This document shows positions 54,140 through 63,499 of a stretch of DNA of 64,000 nucleotides, piece after piece. Position 1 is the first letter of the stretch; the number at the start of each line of letters is the position of its first letter. A program made the position numbers and the translations under genes. The stretch comes from Pseudoxanthomonas indica. GTDB taxonomy: Bacteria; Pseudomonadota; Gammaproteobacteria; Xanthomonadales; Xanthomonadaceae. Below the pieces are notes generated by a model. It was not told the DNA's origin, did no database searches, and saw only the letters and a list, made by a program, of their open reading frames with translations. The DNA lies in assembly GCF_900167565.1 (NCBI RefSeq), contig NZ_FUZV01000001.1, positions 1,899,001 through 1,963,000 of the forward strand, written 5' to 3'.

Positions 54140-56632
54140 CTAGGTGCCGCGCGGCTTGGCGCGATGCGTGGCCTGCGCGGTCCAGGGGTCTTCGGGCCAG
54201 GGATGCTTGGGGTAGCGACCCTTCATTTCCTTCTTGACCTCCGGATAGGTGCGCTCCCAGAAGCCACGCAGATCCTGGGTCACCTGCAGGGGTCTGCCAC
54301 CGGGTGAGAGCAGGTGCAGGGTCAGCGGCACACGGCCTTCGGCGATGCGCGGCGTTTCGGCCAGGCCGAACAATTCCTGCAGCTTGACTGCCAGCACCGG
54401 TGGCTGCCCGTGCGCGTATTCAATCGCTCGCTCCATGCCCGAAGGCACGGTGATGCGCGTGGGGGCAAGCTGGTCGACGCGTTGACGCATTGACCAGTCC
54501 AGCGTTCCGCGCAGGGCGTCGGCCAGATCGGATTCGCCCAGGGCATCCAGTCGCGTCTTGCCGATGAACGCCGGCCGCAACCAGTGGGACACGCTGGCCA
54601 GCAAGCCCTCATCGGAGAAATCCGGCAGGCCCAGTTCCGGCATCCACTCACGCAGGCAGCGCACGCGTTCGCGCCACTGCAACAGCGATGGGCTCCACGA
54701 CAAGGCAGCCAGGCCCAACTCCCGCACGGCATCGGTCAGGGCGGTGGCGGCGCGTTCGGGATCCACGCGGCCGGCCGGGCGGGTGTCCAGCACGATCAGA
54801 TCGAAGCGGGTTTCGCGCTGCGCCACCAGCGCGCGCTTGCCGGCATCCCAGCGCACCACGTCCTCGGTGATGAAACGCTGCGGGAACTCGCGGCGCAGGA
54901 AGGCTTCGTCCACCGGCGCGGCACGCTGCACCAGTGCGTCCTTGGCTTCGTGGCGCAATTCGCTCGCCACGATCCACGGCTCACCGAACAACGCGGTGTC
55001 ATGGAACAGCTGCGCCATCCGTCCATTGGCCAGGGCGTAGCGGCGCGGATCCAGGGGATGCTGGTAACCGATGCGGTCCGGATACGCATGGGTCAGCAGG
55101 TCGCCCAGCCCATGGGCCGCGCTGTCGTCGGGCGGCGGCGCGTCTTCGCGCAGCCGGCGACGCCACTGCCTGGCGGCGGCATCGATGGCTGCCAACAAAG
55201 ATCGGTGTGCCTCTGCAGGCGCGCGTCCGTGCCGGAAAGCCGCCAACGCGCGCCAGCGTGCCGCCAGCGCATCGCCACCGCTGCGCAGCGGATCGCGCGC
55301 CTCCACCAGCGCCGCCAGATCACAGGCCAGCGCACGCGTCACGCCGGGTGGCGCGCTCAACAGCATCGCCGCCAGGCGCGGATGCGTGCCGAGCGCAAGC
55401 ATGCGTTTGCCCAGCGCCGTAATCGTGCCGCCTTCCAGCGCGCCCAGCCGCTGCAATAACTCGCGCGCCGCCGCCAGGGCGCCGGGCGGCGGCGGATCGA
55501 CGAAGCGCAGGTGATCGCTGCCCCACGCCGCCAGTTCCAGCGCCAGTGCGGCCAGCTCCACCTGCGCGATCTCTGCACGGCGTTGCGGCTCCAGCCGCTG
55601 CGACTGCGGCCACAGGCGATAGGCCCAGCCTTCGGCGACGCGACCGGCGCGGCCGGCACGCTGATCCGCCGAAGCCTGCGAGATGGCGACACTTTCCAGC
55701 CTGGCAAAACCGCTGTTGGGGTCATAGCGCGGTTCGCGCGCCTGCCCGCTGTCGATCACCACGCGCACGCCCGGCAAGGTCACCGAGGACTCGGCCACGT
55801 TGGTCGCCAGCACGATGCGTCGGCGCCCTTGCGGATCCGGTTGCAGCGCTTCGGATTGTTTTTCCACCGGCAGATCGCCGTGCAGCGCCAGCACCACCAC
55901 CTCGCCCGAACTGACCGTAGGCAGCGGCGCAAGCATCGCCTCCACCCGCTGGATTTCGCGTTGGCCAGGCAGGAACACCAGCACGTCGCCGGCATGCTGG
56001 AGCAGCGCCTGTTCGATCGCGCGGCGTGCCTGCACCTCGTCGCTTTCTTCGCGCCGCGCCGGGAAATGGCTGATGCTGACCGGGAAGCTGCGGCCTTCGC
56101 TGCTCAGGCGCGGCGCATCCAGAAAGCGCGCCAGACGCTCGCCATCCAAGGTGGCCGACATCACCACGATGCGCAGGTCCGGACGCAATTGCGCCTGCAC
56201 GTCCAGCGAAAGCGCCAGGCCCAGATCCGCGGCCAGGTGACGCTCGTGGAATTCGTCGAACACGATCGCCGCGATGCCTTCGAGCAGTGGATCGTCTTGG
56301 ATCATCCGGGTCAGGATGCCTTCGGTCACCACCTCGATGCGGGTGCGCGCCGACACCTTGCTTTCGAAGCGGATGCGATAGCCCACGGTCTCGCCGGCCG
56401 GCTCGCCCAGTAGCCGGGCCATGAAACCGGCGGCGGCACGTGCGGCCACACGCCGGGGTTCGAGCATGATCAGGCGACGCCCCTGCAACCAGGCTTCATC
56501 GAGCAGGGCCAGCGGCACCTGGGTGGTCTTGCCCGCGCCCGGCGGCGCTTCCAGCACCAGCCGCGGATGTTCGACCAGGCTCTGGCGGATGCGCGGCAGC
56601 AGCTCGGTGATGGGGAATTCGGGCAGGGACAT
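54140..56632 (-). CDS. hrpB: ATP-dependent RNA helicase HrpB
   Basis: 830 residues from the ATG at 56632. Motif I is PPGAGKTTQVP, motif II is DEFH (DEAH-box variant), and motif VI is QRAGRAGRVAEGWAYRLW. The C-terminal region with RFVDPPPPGALAAARELLQRLGAL and SPGGRPLQVTQDLRGFW matches the HrpB-specific tail. Its substrate RNA is not known. It is divergent from tatD. Confidence 0.93.
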   Translation of the reverse strand: MSLPEFPITELLPRIRQSLVEHPRLVLEAPPGAGKTTQVPLALLDEAWLQGRRLIMLEPRRVAARAAAGFMARLLGEPAGETVGYRIRFESKVSARTRIEVVTEGILTRMIQDDPLLEGIAAIVFDEFHERHLAADLGLALSLDVQAQLRPDLRIVVMSATLDGERLARFLDAPRLSSEGRSFPVSISHFPARREESDEVQARRAIEQALLQHAGDVLVFLPGQREIQRVEAMLAPLPTVSSGEVVVLALHGDLPVEKQSEALQPDPQGRRRIVLATNVAESSVTLPGVRVVIDSGQAREPRYDPNSGFARLESVAISQASADQRAGRAGRVAEGWAYRLWPQSQRLEPQRRAEIAQVELAALALELAAWGSDHLRFVDPPPPGALAAARELLQRLGALEGGTITALGKRMLALGTHPRLAAMLLSAPPGVTRALACDLAALVEARDPLRSGGDALAARWRALAAFRHGRAPAEAHRSLLAAIDAAARQWRRRLREDAPPPDDSAAHGLGDLLTHAYPDRIGYQHPLDPRRYALANGRMAQLFHDTALFGEPWIVASELRHEAKDALVQRAAPVDEAFLRREFPQRFITEDVVRWDAGKRALVAQRETRFDLIVLDTRPAGRVDPERAATALTDAVRELGLAALSWSPSLLQWRERVRCLREWMPELGLPDFSDEGLLASVSHWLRPAFIGKTRLDALGESDLADALRGTLDWSMRQRVDQLAPTRITVPSGMERAIEYAHGQPPVLAVKLQELFGLAETPRIAEGRVPLTLHLLSPGGRPLQVTQDLRGFWERTYPEVKKEMKGRYPKHPWPEDPWTAQATHRAKPRGT

Positions 56633-56702
56633 GCGACAAGGATAACGGCTGGCCGCCGGCGCCCGCTTACAATGCGCGCCGGATTCTTCTGCGGCACGTG
56701 AC

Positions 56703-57497
56703 ATGCACCTGATCGATATCGGCGCCAACCTGACCCACGAAAGCTTTGATCATGATCGCGCGGCGGTTCTCGATCGCGCACGCGCACAGGGCGTGGTGCA
56801 GATGGTGATTACCGGCGCCAGCCGCGAGCACTCACCGCAGGCACTGGCGCTGGCCCAGGCGCATCCGGGCGAACTGTTCGCCACCGCGGGCGTGCATCCG
56901 CATCACGCCACCGAATACACCGATGAATGCGACGCCGAAATGCGTGCGTTGCACGCGCATCCGGAGGTGGTGGCGGTGGGTGAGTGCGGCCTGGATTACT
57001 TCCGCGATTTCTCCCCACGGCCGGCGCAGCGGCGCGCCTTCGAGCGGCAGCTGCAACTGGGCGCGGAGAACGGCAAGCCGCTGTTCCTGCACCAGCGCGA
57101 CGCGCATGCCGACTTCATGGCGATGATGAAAAACTTCGACGGCAAGCTGGCAGCGGCGGTGGTGCACTGCTTCACCGGCAGCCGCGAGGAGCTGTTCGAC
57201 TACCTGGATCAGGACTGGTACGTGGGCATCACCGGCTGGCTGTGCGATGAGCGCCGCGGCCTGCACCTGCGCGAACTGGTGAAACACATCCCGGCCCACC
57301 GCCTGCTGATCGAAACCGATGCGCCGTATCTGCTGCCGCGCACGGTGCGTCCGCAGCCCTCGCATCGTCGCAACGAGCCGATGTACCTGGCGCATATCGT
57401 GGAAGAGCTGGCCCGCGATCGTGGCGAAGACGTGGCGGTGACCGCCGCGGCCACCACGCGCAACGCGCGCGAATTCTTCCGGCTGCCGGAACGCTGA
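56703..57497 (+). CDS. tatD: TatD-family metal-dependent hydrolase/DNase
   Basis: 264 residues. Metal-binding blocks: DIGANLTHESFD, GVHPHHA, VGECGLDYFRDF and LLIETDAPYLLPR. Members have DNase activity and have been linked to DNA repair and quality control of exported proteins. No other tat gene is adjacent, since tatABC lies at 27 kb. Confidence 0.92.
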   Translation: MHLIDIGANLTHESFDHDRAAVLDRARAQGVVQMVITGASREHSPQALALAQAHPGELFATAGVHPHHATEYTDECDAEMRALHAHPEVVAVGECGLDYFRDFSPRPAQRRAFERQLQLGAENGKPLFLHQRDAHADFMAMMKNFDGKLAAAVVHCFTGSREELFDYLDQDWYVGITGWLCDERRGLHLRELVKHIPAHRLLIETDAPYLLPRTVRPQPSHRRNEPMYLAHIVEELARDRGEDVAVTAAATTRNAREFFRLPER

Positions 57498-57501
57498 CGC
57501 G

Positions 57502-58440
57502 TCAGCGGCTGCGGTTGGCCTCGTAGGCCTGCAGGTGCAGCCAGGCTGCCGCCATCTTGGGCGTGGCCGCGCCCAGGCGTTTGCCGCGGCGGACCATGTC
57601 GCCAACGATGTGCTCGGCTTCCACCGCCTGGCCCGCTTCGAGATCGCGCAGCATCGAGGCCTTCAGCGCCGAATCCGCCTGCCGCAGGGTGAACAGCGCG
57701 GAAGATTGCGAACTCTGTGGAATCGGCTGGCCAGCGGCTGCCGCCACTGCCGCGCACTCGGCATACATGGCGGCCATGAACTGCGCGCCGCCTTCACTGG
57801 CGACGATTTGTCCGATCGAAGCACGCATCAGACAAGTGCCGGCCGCCAACGCCGCCAGGAAACTGAACTTGATCCATTGCTCGCGTGGAATGTCCGGCGT
57901 GAGCACGTGTTCCAGGTGCGAGGCGGTGCAGGCGCGCGCAAACGAACGCAGGCGCGGGCGCGGATCACCGCCGTCACGCTCGCCGTAGGTCAGTGACGCG
58001 GGCCGGCCCAGGTGCAGGATTTCGCCATGCTCGCCCTTGGTGGCGCTGATGAAGCACAGCCCGCCAATCACCAGCTCGCGGCCGAAGCGCGCATCCAATG
58101 CGTCGTAATGCAGCAGGCCGTTGAGGATGGGCAACACGTCGGCGCCCTCTTCCACCGCCGGTGCGATCGCCTCCATCGAACTGCGCAGGTCGTAGGCCTT
58201 GCAGCTGAGCAGGACCATGTCGAACGGACGCTTGCCGCTGAGGTTCTTCAGTTCCTGCGCGGTGATCGCATTGACCCGCAGGTGGGCGTCGCCCAGCGGG
58301 CTGAGGATCAGCAGGCCGGCCTGCTGCAGTTGCTGCTGGCGCGCTTCGCGCACCAGGAAGGTGACGTCAAAGCCCGCCTGCGCCAGTCGGCCGCCGAAGT
58401 ACCCGCCGGTGCCGCCGGCGCCCAGGACGAGCAGGCGCAT
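57502..58440 (-). CDS. panE: 2-dehydropantoate 2-reductase
   Basis: 312 residues. NADP-binding start LVLGAGGTGGYFGGRLA, NGLLHYDAL, and the catalytic region QWIKFSFLAALAAGTCL. It reduces ketopantoate to pantoate in coenzyme A biosynthesis. The last part (LEAGQAVEAEHIVGDMVRRG) is typical of the family. It follows the ABC permease gene with one base between, so is probably in the same operon. Confidence 0.9.
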   Translation of the reverse strand: MRLLVLGAGGTGGYFGGRLAQAGFDVTFLVREARQQQLQQAGLLILSPLGDAHLRVNAITAQELKNLSGKRPFDMVLLSCKAYDLRSSMEAIAPAVEEGADVLPILNGLLHYDALDARFGRELVIGGLCFISATKGEHGEILHLGRPASLTYGERDGGDPRPRLRSFARACTASHLEHVLTPDIPREQWIKFSFLAALAAGTCLMRASIGQIVASEGGAQFMAAMYAECAAVAAAAGQPIPQSSQSSALFTLRQADSALKASMLRDLEAGQAVEAEHIVGDMVRRGKRLGAATPKMAAAWLHLQAYEANRSR

Positions 58441-58441
58441 G

Positions 58442-59236
58442 TCAGCTGCGCAGGCCCGTACCGCGCCGGAGCAGCCACAGCGCCAGCGCGCTGAGCGCGG
58501 CCACGAAGGTCAGCATCAGCGCATAGGCCACCCACAGCGGTACGTCGCTGCTGCCCAGCAGGCCGTAACGGAACGCGTTGACCATGTAGAAGATCGGATT
58601 GGCGTGGGTCATCGTCTGCGCCCAACCCGGCAACAGCGTGACCGAGTAGAACACGCCGCCCAGGTAGGTCAGCGGGGTCAGGATGAAGGTCGGCACGATC
58701 GCCACGTCATCGAACTTCTTGGCGTAGACGGCGTTGATGAAACCGGCCAGCGAGAAGATCGTCGCGCCCAGCAGCACCGTGGTCAGGGTGACCAGCGGAT
58801 GCGGCACGCTGACACGGGTGAAGCACATGGCGATCACCAGCACGATCACGCCCACCATCACGCCACGCAGCACGGCGCCGGCGACGTAGCCCCACAGGAT
58901 CACCCAGTTGGGCATCGGGCTGACCAGCAGTTCCTCGACATGGCGACCGAACTTGGCGCCGAAGAAACTCGAGGAGATGTTGCCGTAGCTGTTCTGGATG
59001 ACGCTCATCATCACCAGGCCCGGCACGATGAACTGCATGTAGGAGTAGCCGCCCATGTTGCGGATCTGCGAGCCGATCAGGCCACCGAAGATCAGGAAGT
59101 ACAGGGTCATGGTGATCGCCGGCGGCACCAGGGTCTGGCCCCAGATGCGCAGGATGCGCGCGACTTCACGGCGGACGATGGTGCCCAGTGCGATCAGGTT
59201 GCGGCGGGCGATGGTAGGTTCGGCGACGGCGTTCAT
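58442..59236 (-). CDS. ABC-2 type transport permease (YadH-like)
   Basis: 264 residues from the ATG at 59236, with six membrane segments and the ABC-2 pattern (LIFGGLIGSQI, FIVPGLVMMSVIQNSYG, LTPLTYLGGVFY, ANPIFYMVNAFRYGLLG). Its start overlaps the ATPase stop by four bases. With the ATPase it forms a YadGH-like exporter of unknown cargo. A CTG/TTG start further upstream is possible but unlikely. Confidence 0.92.
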   Translation of the reverse strand: MNAVAEPTIARRNLIALGTIVRREVARILRIWGQTLVPPAITMTLYFLIFGGLIGSQIRNMGGYSYMQFIVPGLVMMSVIQNSYGNISSSFFGAKFGRHVEELLVSPMPNWVILWGYVAGAVLRGVMVGVIVLVIAMCFTRVSVPHPLVTLTTVLLGATIFSLAGFINAVYAKKFDDVAIVPTFILTPLTYLGGVFYSVTLLPGWAQTMTHANPIFYMVNAFRYGLLGSSDVPLWVAYALMLTFVAALSALALWLLRRGTGLRS

Positions 59237-60198
59237 GCGGCCTGCTCCTTGCTGGCGTCGCTGTTGCCAGTCATGCGCACGAACAGTTCCTCCAGTCGAT
59301 TGCTCTTGGTGCGCATCGAGCGCACGCGGATGCCGGCCTGGTTGAGCGCGTCGAAGACCCGGTTGAGGTCCATCGCACGCGGCATGTCCAGATCCAGGGT
59401 GTGGCTGTCCTGCGCCAGCAGCACGGCGCCTTCGATGCCCGGCAGCTGCGCCGGCAGGTCGCCGTCGATATCGAACAGGAAGCCTTCCACGTCCAGCTTG
59501 GCCAGCAGGCTGCGCATCGGGCCCTGCTCGACGATGATGCCGTGGTCGATGATGGCCAGGTTGCGGCAGAGGCTTTCGGCTTCTTCCAGGTAGTGGGTGG
59601 TCAGGATGATCGTGGTGCCGGCGGCGTTGATGTCCTTGAGCGTCTTCCACATGCCGCGACGAATCTCGATGTCGACGCCGGCAGTGGGCTCATCCAGGAT
59701 CAGCAGGCGCGGCCGGGTCATCATGGCGCGGGCGATCATCAGCCGGCGCTTCATGCCGCCGGACAGGGTGCGGCTCATCATCTGCGCCTTGTCCCACAGC
59801 TGCGCACGCTTGAGCTCTTCCTCGGCGCGGACCAGCGCCTCGGCACGCGGCACGCCATAGAAGCCGGCGTAATTGACCAGGATGTCGAGCGGCTTCTCGA
59901 ACATGTTGAAGTTGATTTCCTGCGGCACCAGGCCGATCAGGCGCAGGGCGTCATCGCGATGGCGCGACAGGTTGACGCCGAAGACTTCGACCTCGCCTGC
60001 GCTCTTGTTGACCAGCGAGCTGACGATGCCGATGAGGGTCGACTTGCCCGCTCCGTTGGGTCCGAGCAGGGCGAAGAAGTCGCCCGGGGCGACTTCCAGC
60101 GAGACGCCCTTGAGCGCCTGCACGCCGTTGTCGTAGACCTTGCGGAGATCGGAAATGGCGAGCGCGGGGGCGTTCGCGGAAACCACGGCTTGGGTCAC
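59233..60198 (-). CDS. ABC transporter ATP-binding protein (YadG-like)
   Basis: 321 residues. Walker A GPNGAGKST, signature LSGGMKRR, Walker B LLILDEPTAGVD, H-loop TTHYLEE. A C-terminal extension of about 90 residues follows the ATPase core. It is coupled to the permease at 58442. No substrate-binding protein is present, which fits export. Confidence 0.93.
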   Translation of the reverse strand: MTQAVVSANAPALAISDLRKVYDNGVQALKGVSLEVAPGDFFALLGPNGAGKSTLIGIVSSLVNKSAGEVEVFGVNLSRHRDDALRLIGLVPQEINFNMFEKPLDILVNYAGFYGVPRAEALVRAEEELKRAQLWDKAQMMSRTLSGGMKRRLMIARAMMTRPRLLILDEPTAGVDIEIRRGMWKTLKDINAAGTTIILTTHYLEEAESLCRNLAIIDHGIIVEQGPMRSLLAKLDVEGFLFDIDGDLPAQLPGIEGAVLLAQDSHTLDLDMPRAMDLNRVFDALNQAGIRVRSMRTKSNRLEELFVRMTGNSDASKEQAA

Positions 60199-60306
60199 GC
60201 GGATTTACCTTGCGGCGCCGACACGGGCGCCAGGGGGGAAACGAGCGCTTATTATAGGCAGCCCGTCGGGAAGCTCCCGGCACCAGACTGTTCCATCACC
60301 CACGCC

Positions 60307-61059
60307 TTGGCCATCGTCCCCTTTCCGTTGAAGCTCGTGGAGCGCCGCATGTTGGCGCCCAGCGTCGGCCATTATGTGTTCCTGCGTGACGATGGCCAGC
60401 CGCTGGATTTCATCCCGGGACAGTTCATCCAGGTCCATTTCCAGTACGCCGATGGCACGGCGACCAAGCGCAGCTACTCGCTGGCGACCATCCATGACCA
60501 CCGCCTGGGACCGGGCGAAGCAGTCGAGATTGCGGTCAGTTACGTGCCCGGCGGCGCGGCCACGGCCCTGTTCGAGGGCCTGCCCCCGGGCGGCCATGTG
60601 CAGGCCAGCGGCCCGTTCGGGCGTTTCTGCCTGATGCCCAACGACCACAACCAGCGCTACCTGCTGATTGCCACCGGCACCGGCGTGACCCCGTACCGGG
60701 CCATGCTGCCGCAGCTGGCGCAGGCGATCGCCGAGCGCGGCATCGAGGTGGTGTTGCTGTTTGGCGCACGCACGCCGGCCGAGCTGCTGTATGGCGAGGA
60801 CTTCCGCGCCTTTGCCGACGCGCATCCGAATTTCCGCTTCGTCCCCTGCTTCTCGCGCGGACTGCCCGCCAATCCGCATCCGGACGTGCGCCAGGGCTAT
60901 GTGCAGCAGCACCTGGCCGAGTTCGCTCCGGACCCGGCCCGCGACATCGCCTATCTGTGCGGCAACCCAGACATGGTGGATACCTGTTTCGAGGCCCTGA
61001 AGGCGGCGGGACTGCCGATTCCGCAAGTCCGCCGCGAGAAGTACGTCTCCTCCAAGTGA
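60307..61059 (+). CDS. fpr: Ferredoxin/flavodoxin NADP+ reductase-like flavoprotein
   Basis: 250 residues from a TTG at 60307; no ATG fits the conserved start, and the first ATG (60350) would lose the first strand. The FAD motif is RSYSL, the pyrophosphate-binding stretch GTGVTPYRAMLP, and the NADP motif CGNPDMVDTCFE. The protein ends REKYVSSK, typical of reductases with a basic C terminus. It moves electrons between NADPH and ferredoxin or flavodoxin. The ABC module diverges from it across 108 bases. Confidence 0.82.
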   Translation: MAIVPFPLKLVERRMLAPSVGHYVFLRDDGQPLDFIPGQFIQVHFQYADGTATKRSYSLATIHDHRLGPGEAVEIAVSYVPGGAATALFEGLPPGGHVQASGPFGRFCLMPNDHNQRYLLIATGTGVTPYRAMLPQLAQAIAERGIEVVLLFGARTPAELLYGEDFRAFADAHPNFRFVPCFSRGLPANPHPDVRQGYVQQHLAEFAPDPARDIAYLCGNPDMVDTCFEALKAAGLPIPQVRREKYVSSK

Positions 61060-61176
61060 CCGGCACGGCCCACCGGCCTGCGGGCGCGGATGGGCCTGCC
61101 CGATCCTTCGTTGGTCACATCCGTCGCCGGGCCTCGTCATGTCATCCTGAAACGGATCGCAACCAGGAACCGAACC

Positions 61177-62700
61177 ATGCGACTGACCCGCACTACCTGG
61201 CTGGCCACTGCCAGCCTGCTGACCCTGGCGGCCTGCCAACCCGGCAAGCCCGCCAGCGAGACAACCGAGGCGCGCGCGGTGCGCCATCTGGGCAAGCTGG
61301 CCTTTGAACCCTGCACGCTGGCCTCGCCGTTTGCCAATGGCAATCTGGAGGCACAGTGCGGCACCTTCGAGGTACCGGAGAACCCGCAGGCGCCGCAGGG
61401 CCGCAAGATTGCGCTGAACATCGCCTGGTTGCCGGCGACCGACGACGGTTCGGCGACGCCGGATCCGGTGTTCTTCCTGGCCGGTGGCCCGGGCCAGGCC
61501 GCCAGCGAGCATGCGGTGCTGATCGACATGGCGCTGCGCGAAGTGCGCAAGCAGCGTGATGTGGTGTTGGTCGATCAGCGCGGCACCGGCAAGTCCAATC
61601 CGCTGACCTGCAGCGAGGACGAAGGCCAATCGCCGTCGGCCAGCGATATTGAGTCGATGACCGACGAAGCGGTACGGATGGAGACCCAACGCTGCGTGGA
61701 CGCACTGTCCAAGCGCGCCGATCTGCGCTTCTACACCACCTCCGACGCGGTCCGCGATCTGGATGCCGTGCGTACCGCCATCGGCGCCGATCAGATCAAC
61801 CTGGTGGGCGTGTCCTACGGCACGCGCGTGGCGCAGCAATACGCGGCGACCCATCCCACCCACACCCGCAGCATCGTGCTGGATGGTGTGGCGCCGAACT
61901 CGCTGGTGGTGGGGGGCGAATTTGCGCGTCGCTTCGACGAATCCCTGGTTCGCCAGTCGCAGGCGTGTACCGCCGACCCGGCCTGCCACAAGCGCTATCC
62001 CACCGATCTGCGCGCGCGCCTGCTGGCCTTGAAGCAGCGCCTGGCGCAGTCGCCGGTGGAAGTGGACTACCGCGATCCCTCCACCGGGGAGCAGAAGCAC
62101 GGCACCCTGACCGGCTCCACCGTCACCGGCCTGAGCCACGCCTTTTCCTACATGCCGGCGACGATGTCGCTGCTGCCGCTGGTGATCGATGAAGCCGATC
62201 AGGGTCGCTACGGGCCGCTGATGTCGTTGTCGCAGTTCATGCAGGGCCAGGTCTCCGGACAGATGGCGCGTGGCATGCAGTTGTCGGTGATCTGCGCCGA
62301 AGATGCCGACCGTTATCAGCCGGACCCGGCCGACGCCGGCACGGTGATGGGCCCGGACATGGCGCGCCTGTTCTTTTCACCCTGCGTCGCCTGGCCGAAG
62401 GGCGCGCGTCCGGCGAATTTCACTGCGCCGCTGAAGTCGCCGGTACCGGCGTTGTTGATGTCCGGCGAACTGGACCCGGTGACGCCGCCGTCCTATGCCG
62501 AACAGGTGCTGCAGGGCTTGCCGAAGGGTCGCCATTTTGTCCTGCACGGGCAGGGCCACAACGTGATCGCCCAGGGCTGCATGCCCAAGCTGGTGGGCCA
62601 GTTCATCGAGAGCGGCGACGCCAAGGCGCTGGATGGCAAATGCCTGGACAGCATCGACGGCACGCCGGCGTTCACCGGCTTCAACGGATGGGAGCCGTGA
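61177..62700 (+). CDS. Alpha/beta-hydrolase lipoprotein (tripeptidyl-peptidase-like)
   Basis: 507 residues from the ATG at 61177. Signal peptide ends TLAAC with Cys20 as lipidation site. DPVFFLAGGPGQAASE is the oxyanion region, LVGVSYGTRVAQQYA the nucleophile elbow (Ser in GVSYG), MSGELDPVTPP the acid and GQGHNVIAQG the histidine. This is the SCO7095/TAP-like hydrolase family, exported proteases or esterases. Its substrate is unknown. Confidence 0.9.
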   Translation: MRLTRTTWLATASLLTLAACQPGKPASETTEARAVRHLGKLAFEPCTLASPFANGNLEAQCGTFEVPENPQAPQGRKIALNIAWLPATDDGSATPDPVFFLAGGPGQAASEHAVLIDMALREVRKQRDVVLVDQRGTGKSNPLTCSEDEGQSPSASDIESMTDEAVRMETQRCVDALSKRADLRFYTTSDAVRDLDAVRTAIGADQINLVGVSYGTRVAQQYAATHPTHTRSIVLDGVAPNSLVVGGEFARRFDESLVRQSQACTADPACHKRYPTDLRARLLALKQRLAQSPVEVDYRDPSTGEQKHGTLTGSTVTGLSHAFSYMPATMSLLPLVIDEADQGRYGPLMSLSQFMQGQVSGQMARGMQLSVICAEDADRYQPDPADAGTVMGPDMARLFFSPCVAWPKGARPANFTAPLKSPVPALLMSGELDPVTPPSYAEQVLQGLPKGRHFVLHGQGHNVIAQGCMPKLVGQFIESGDAKALDGKCLDSIDGTPAFTGFNGWEP

Positions 62701-62752
62701 TGCGCGCTCCGCTCCGCCCCATCCATCGCACTGACTTGCAGGGAGTTCTTTC

Positions 62753-63499
62753 ATGATTGTCGCGCAGGATCTGCACAAGTCCTTCAAGACCAAGACCGGC
62801 CTGGTGAACGCGGTCGACGCGGTGAGCTTCCAGGCCAATGACGGCCAGATCACCGGCCTGCTCGGACCCAACGGCGCCGGCAAGACCACTACCATGCGCA
62901 TGCTCTACACGCTGATGAAGCCGGATCGCGGGCAGGTGCTGGTGGATGGCGTGGATGCCGGCGAACAACCGGTGACGGTGCGGCGTTCGCTGGGCGTGTT
63001 GCCGGATGCGCGCGGCGTGTACAAGCGCCTGACCGCGCGCGAGAACATCGCCTACTTCGGCGAACTGCATGGCTTGTCGCGCGAGCAGATCTCGGCGCGT
63101 ACGCAGGCCTTGTCGCAGGCGCTGGACATGGACGACATCCTGGATCGGCAGACCGAGGGCTTTTCGCAGGGCCAACGCACCAAGACCGCGATTGCGCGCG
63201 CGCTGATCCACGACCCGCGCAACGTCATCCTGGACGAGCCCACCAACGGCCTGGACGTGATGACGACCCGCGCGATGCGCGGCTTCCTGCGCCAACTGCG
63301 CGACGAAGGCCGCTGCGTGATCTTCTCCAGCCACATCATGCAGGAGGTGGCCGCGTTGTGTGATCGCATCGTGGTGATTGCCAAGGGTCGGGTGGTGGCC
63401 GCGGGCACCGCCGACGATTTGCGCGCACAGGTGGGCGAGGACAATCTGGAAGAAGCCTTCGTCAAGATCATCGGCTCGGAAGAAGGACTGCAGGCATGA
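62753..63499 (+). CDS. natA: ABC transporter ATP-binding protein (NatA-like)
   Basis: 248 residues. Walker A GPNGAGKTT, signature FSQGQRTK (variant of LSGGQ), Walker B VILDEPTNGLD, H-loop SSHIMQE. Its stop overlaps the next permease start by four bases (ATGA). The sequence is close to NatA, the ATPase of a sodium exporter; the function here is inferred. Confidence 0.9.
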   Translation: MIVAQDLHKSFKTKTGLVNAVDAVSFQANDGQITGLLGPNGAGKTTTMRMLYTLMKPDRGQVLVDGVDAGEQPVTVRRSLGVLPDARGVYKRLTARENIAYFGELHGLSREQISARTQALSQALDMDDILDRQTEGFSQGQRTKTAIARALIHDPRNVILDEPTNGLDVMTTRAMRGFLRQLRDEGRCVIFSSHIMQEVAALCDRIVVIAKGRVVAAGTADDLRAQVGEDNLEEAFVKIIGSEEGLQA

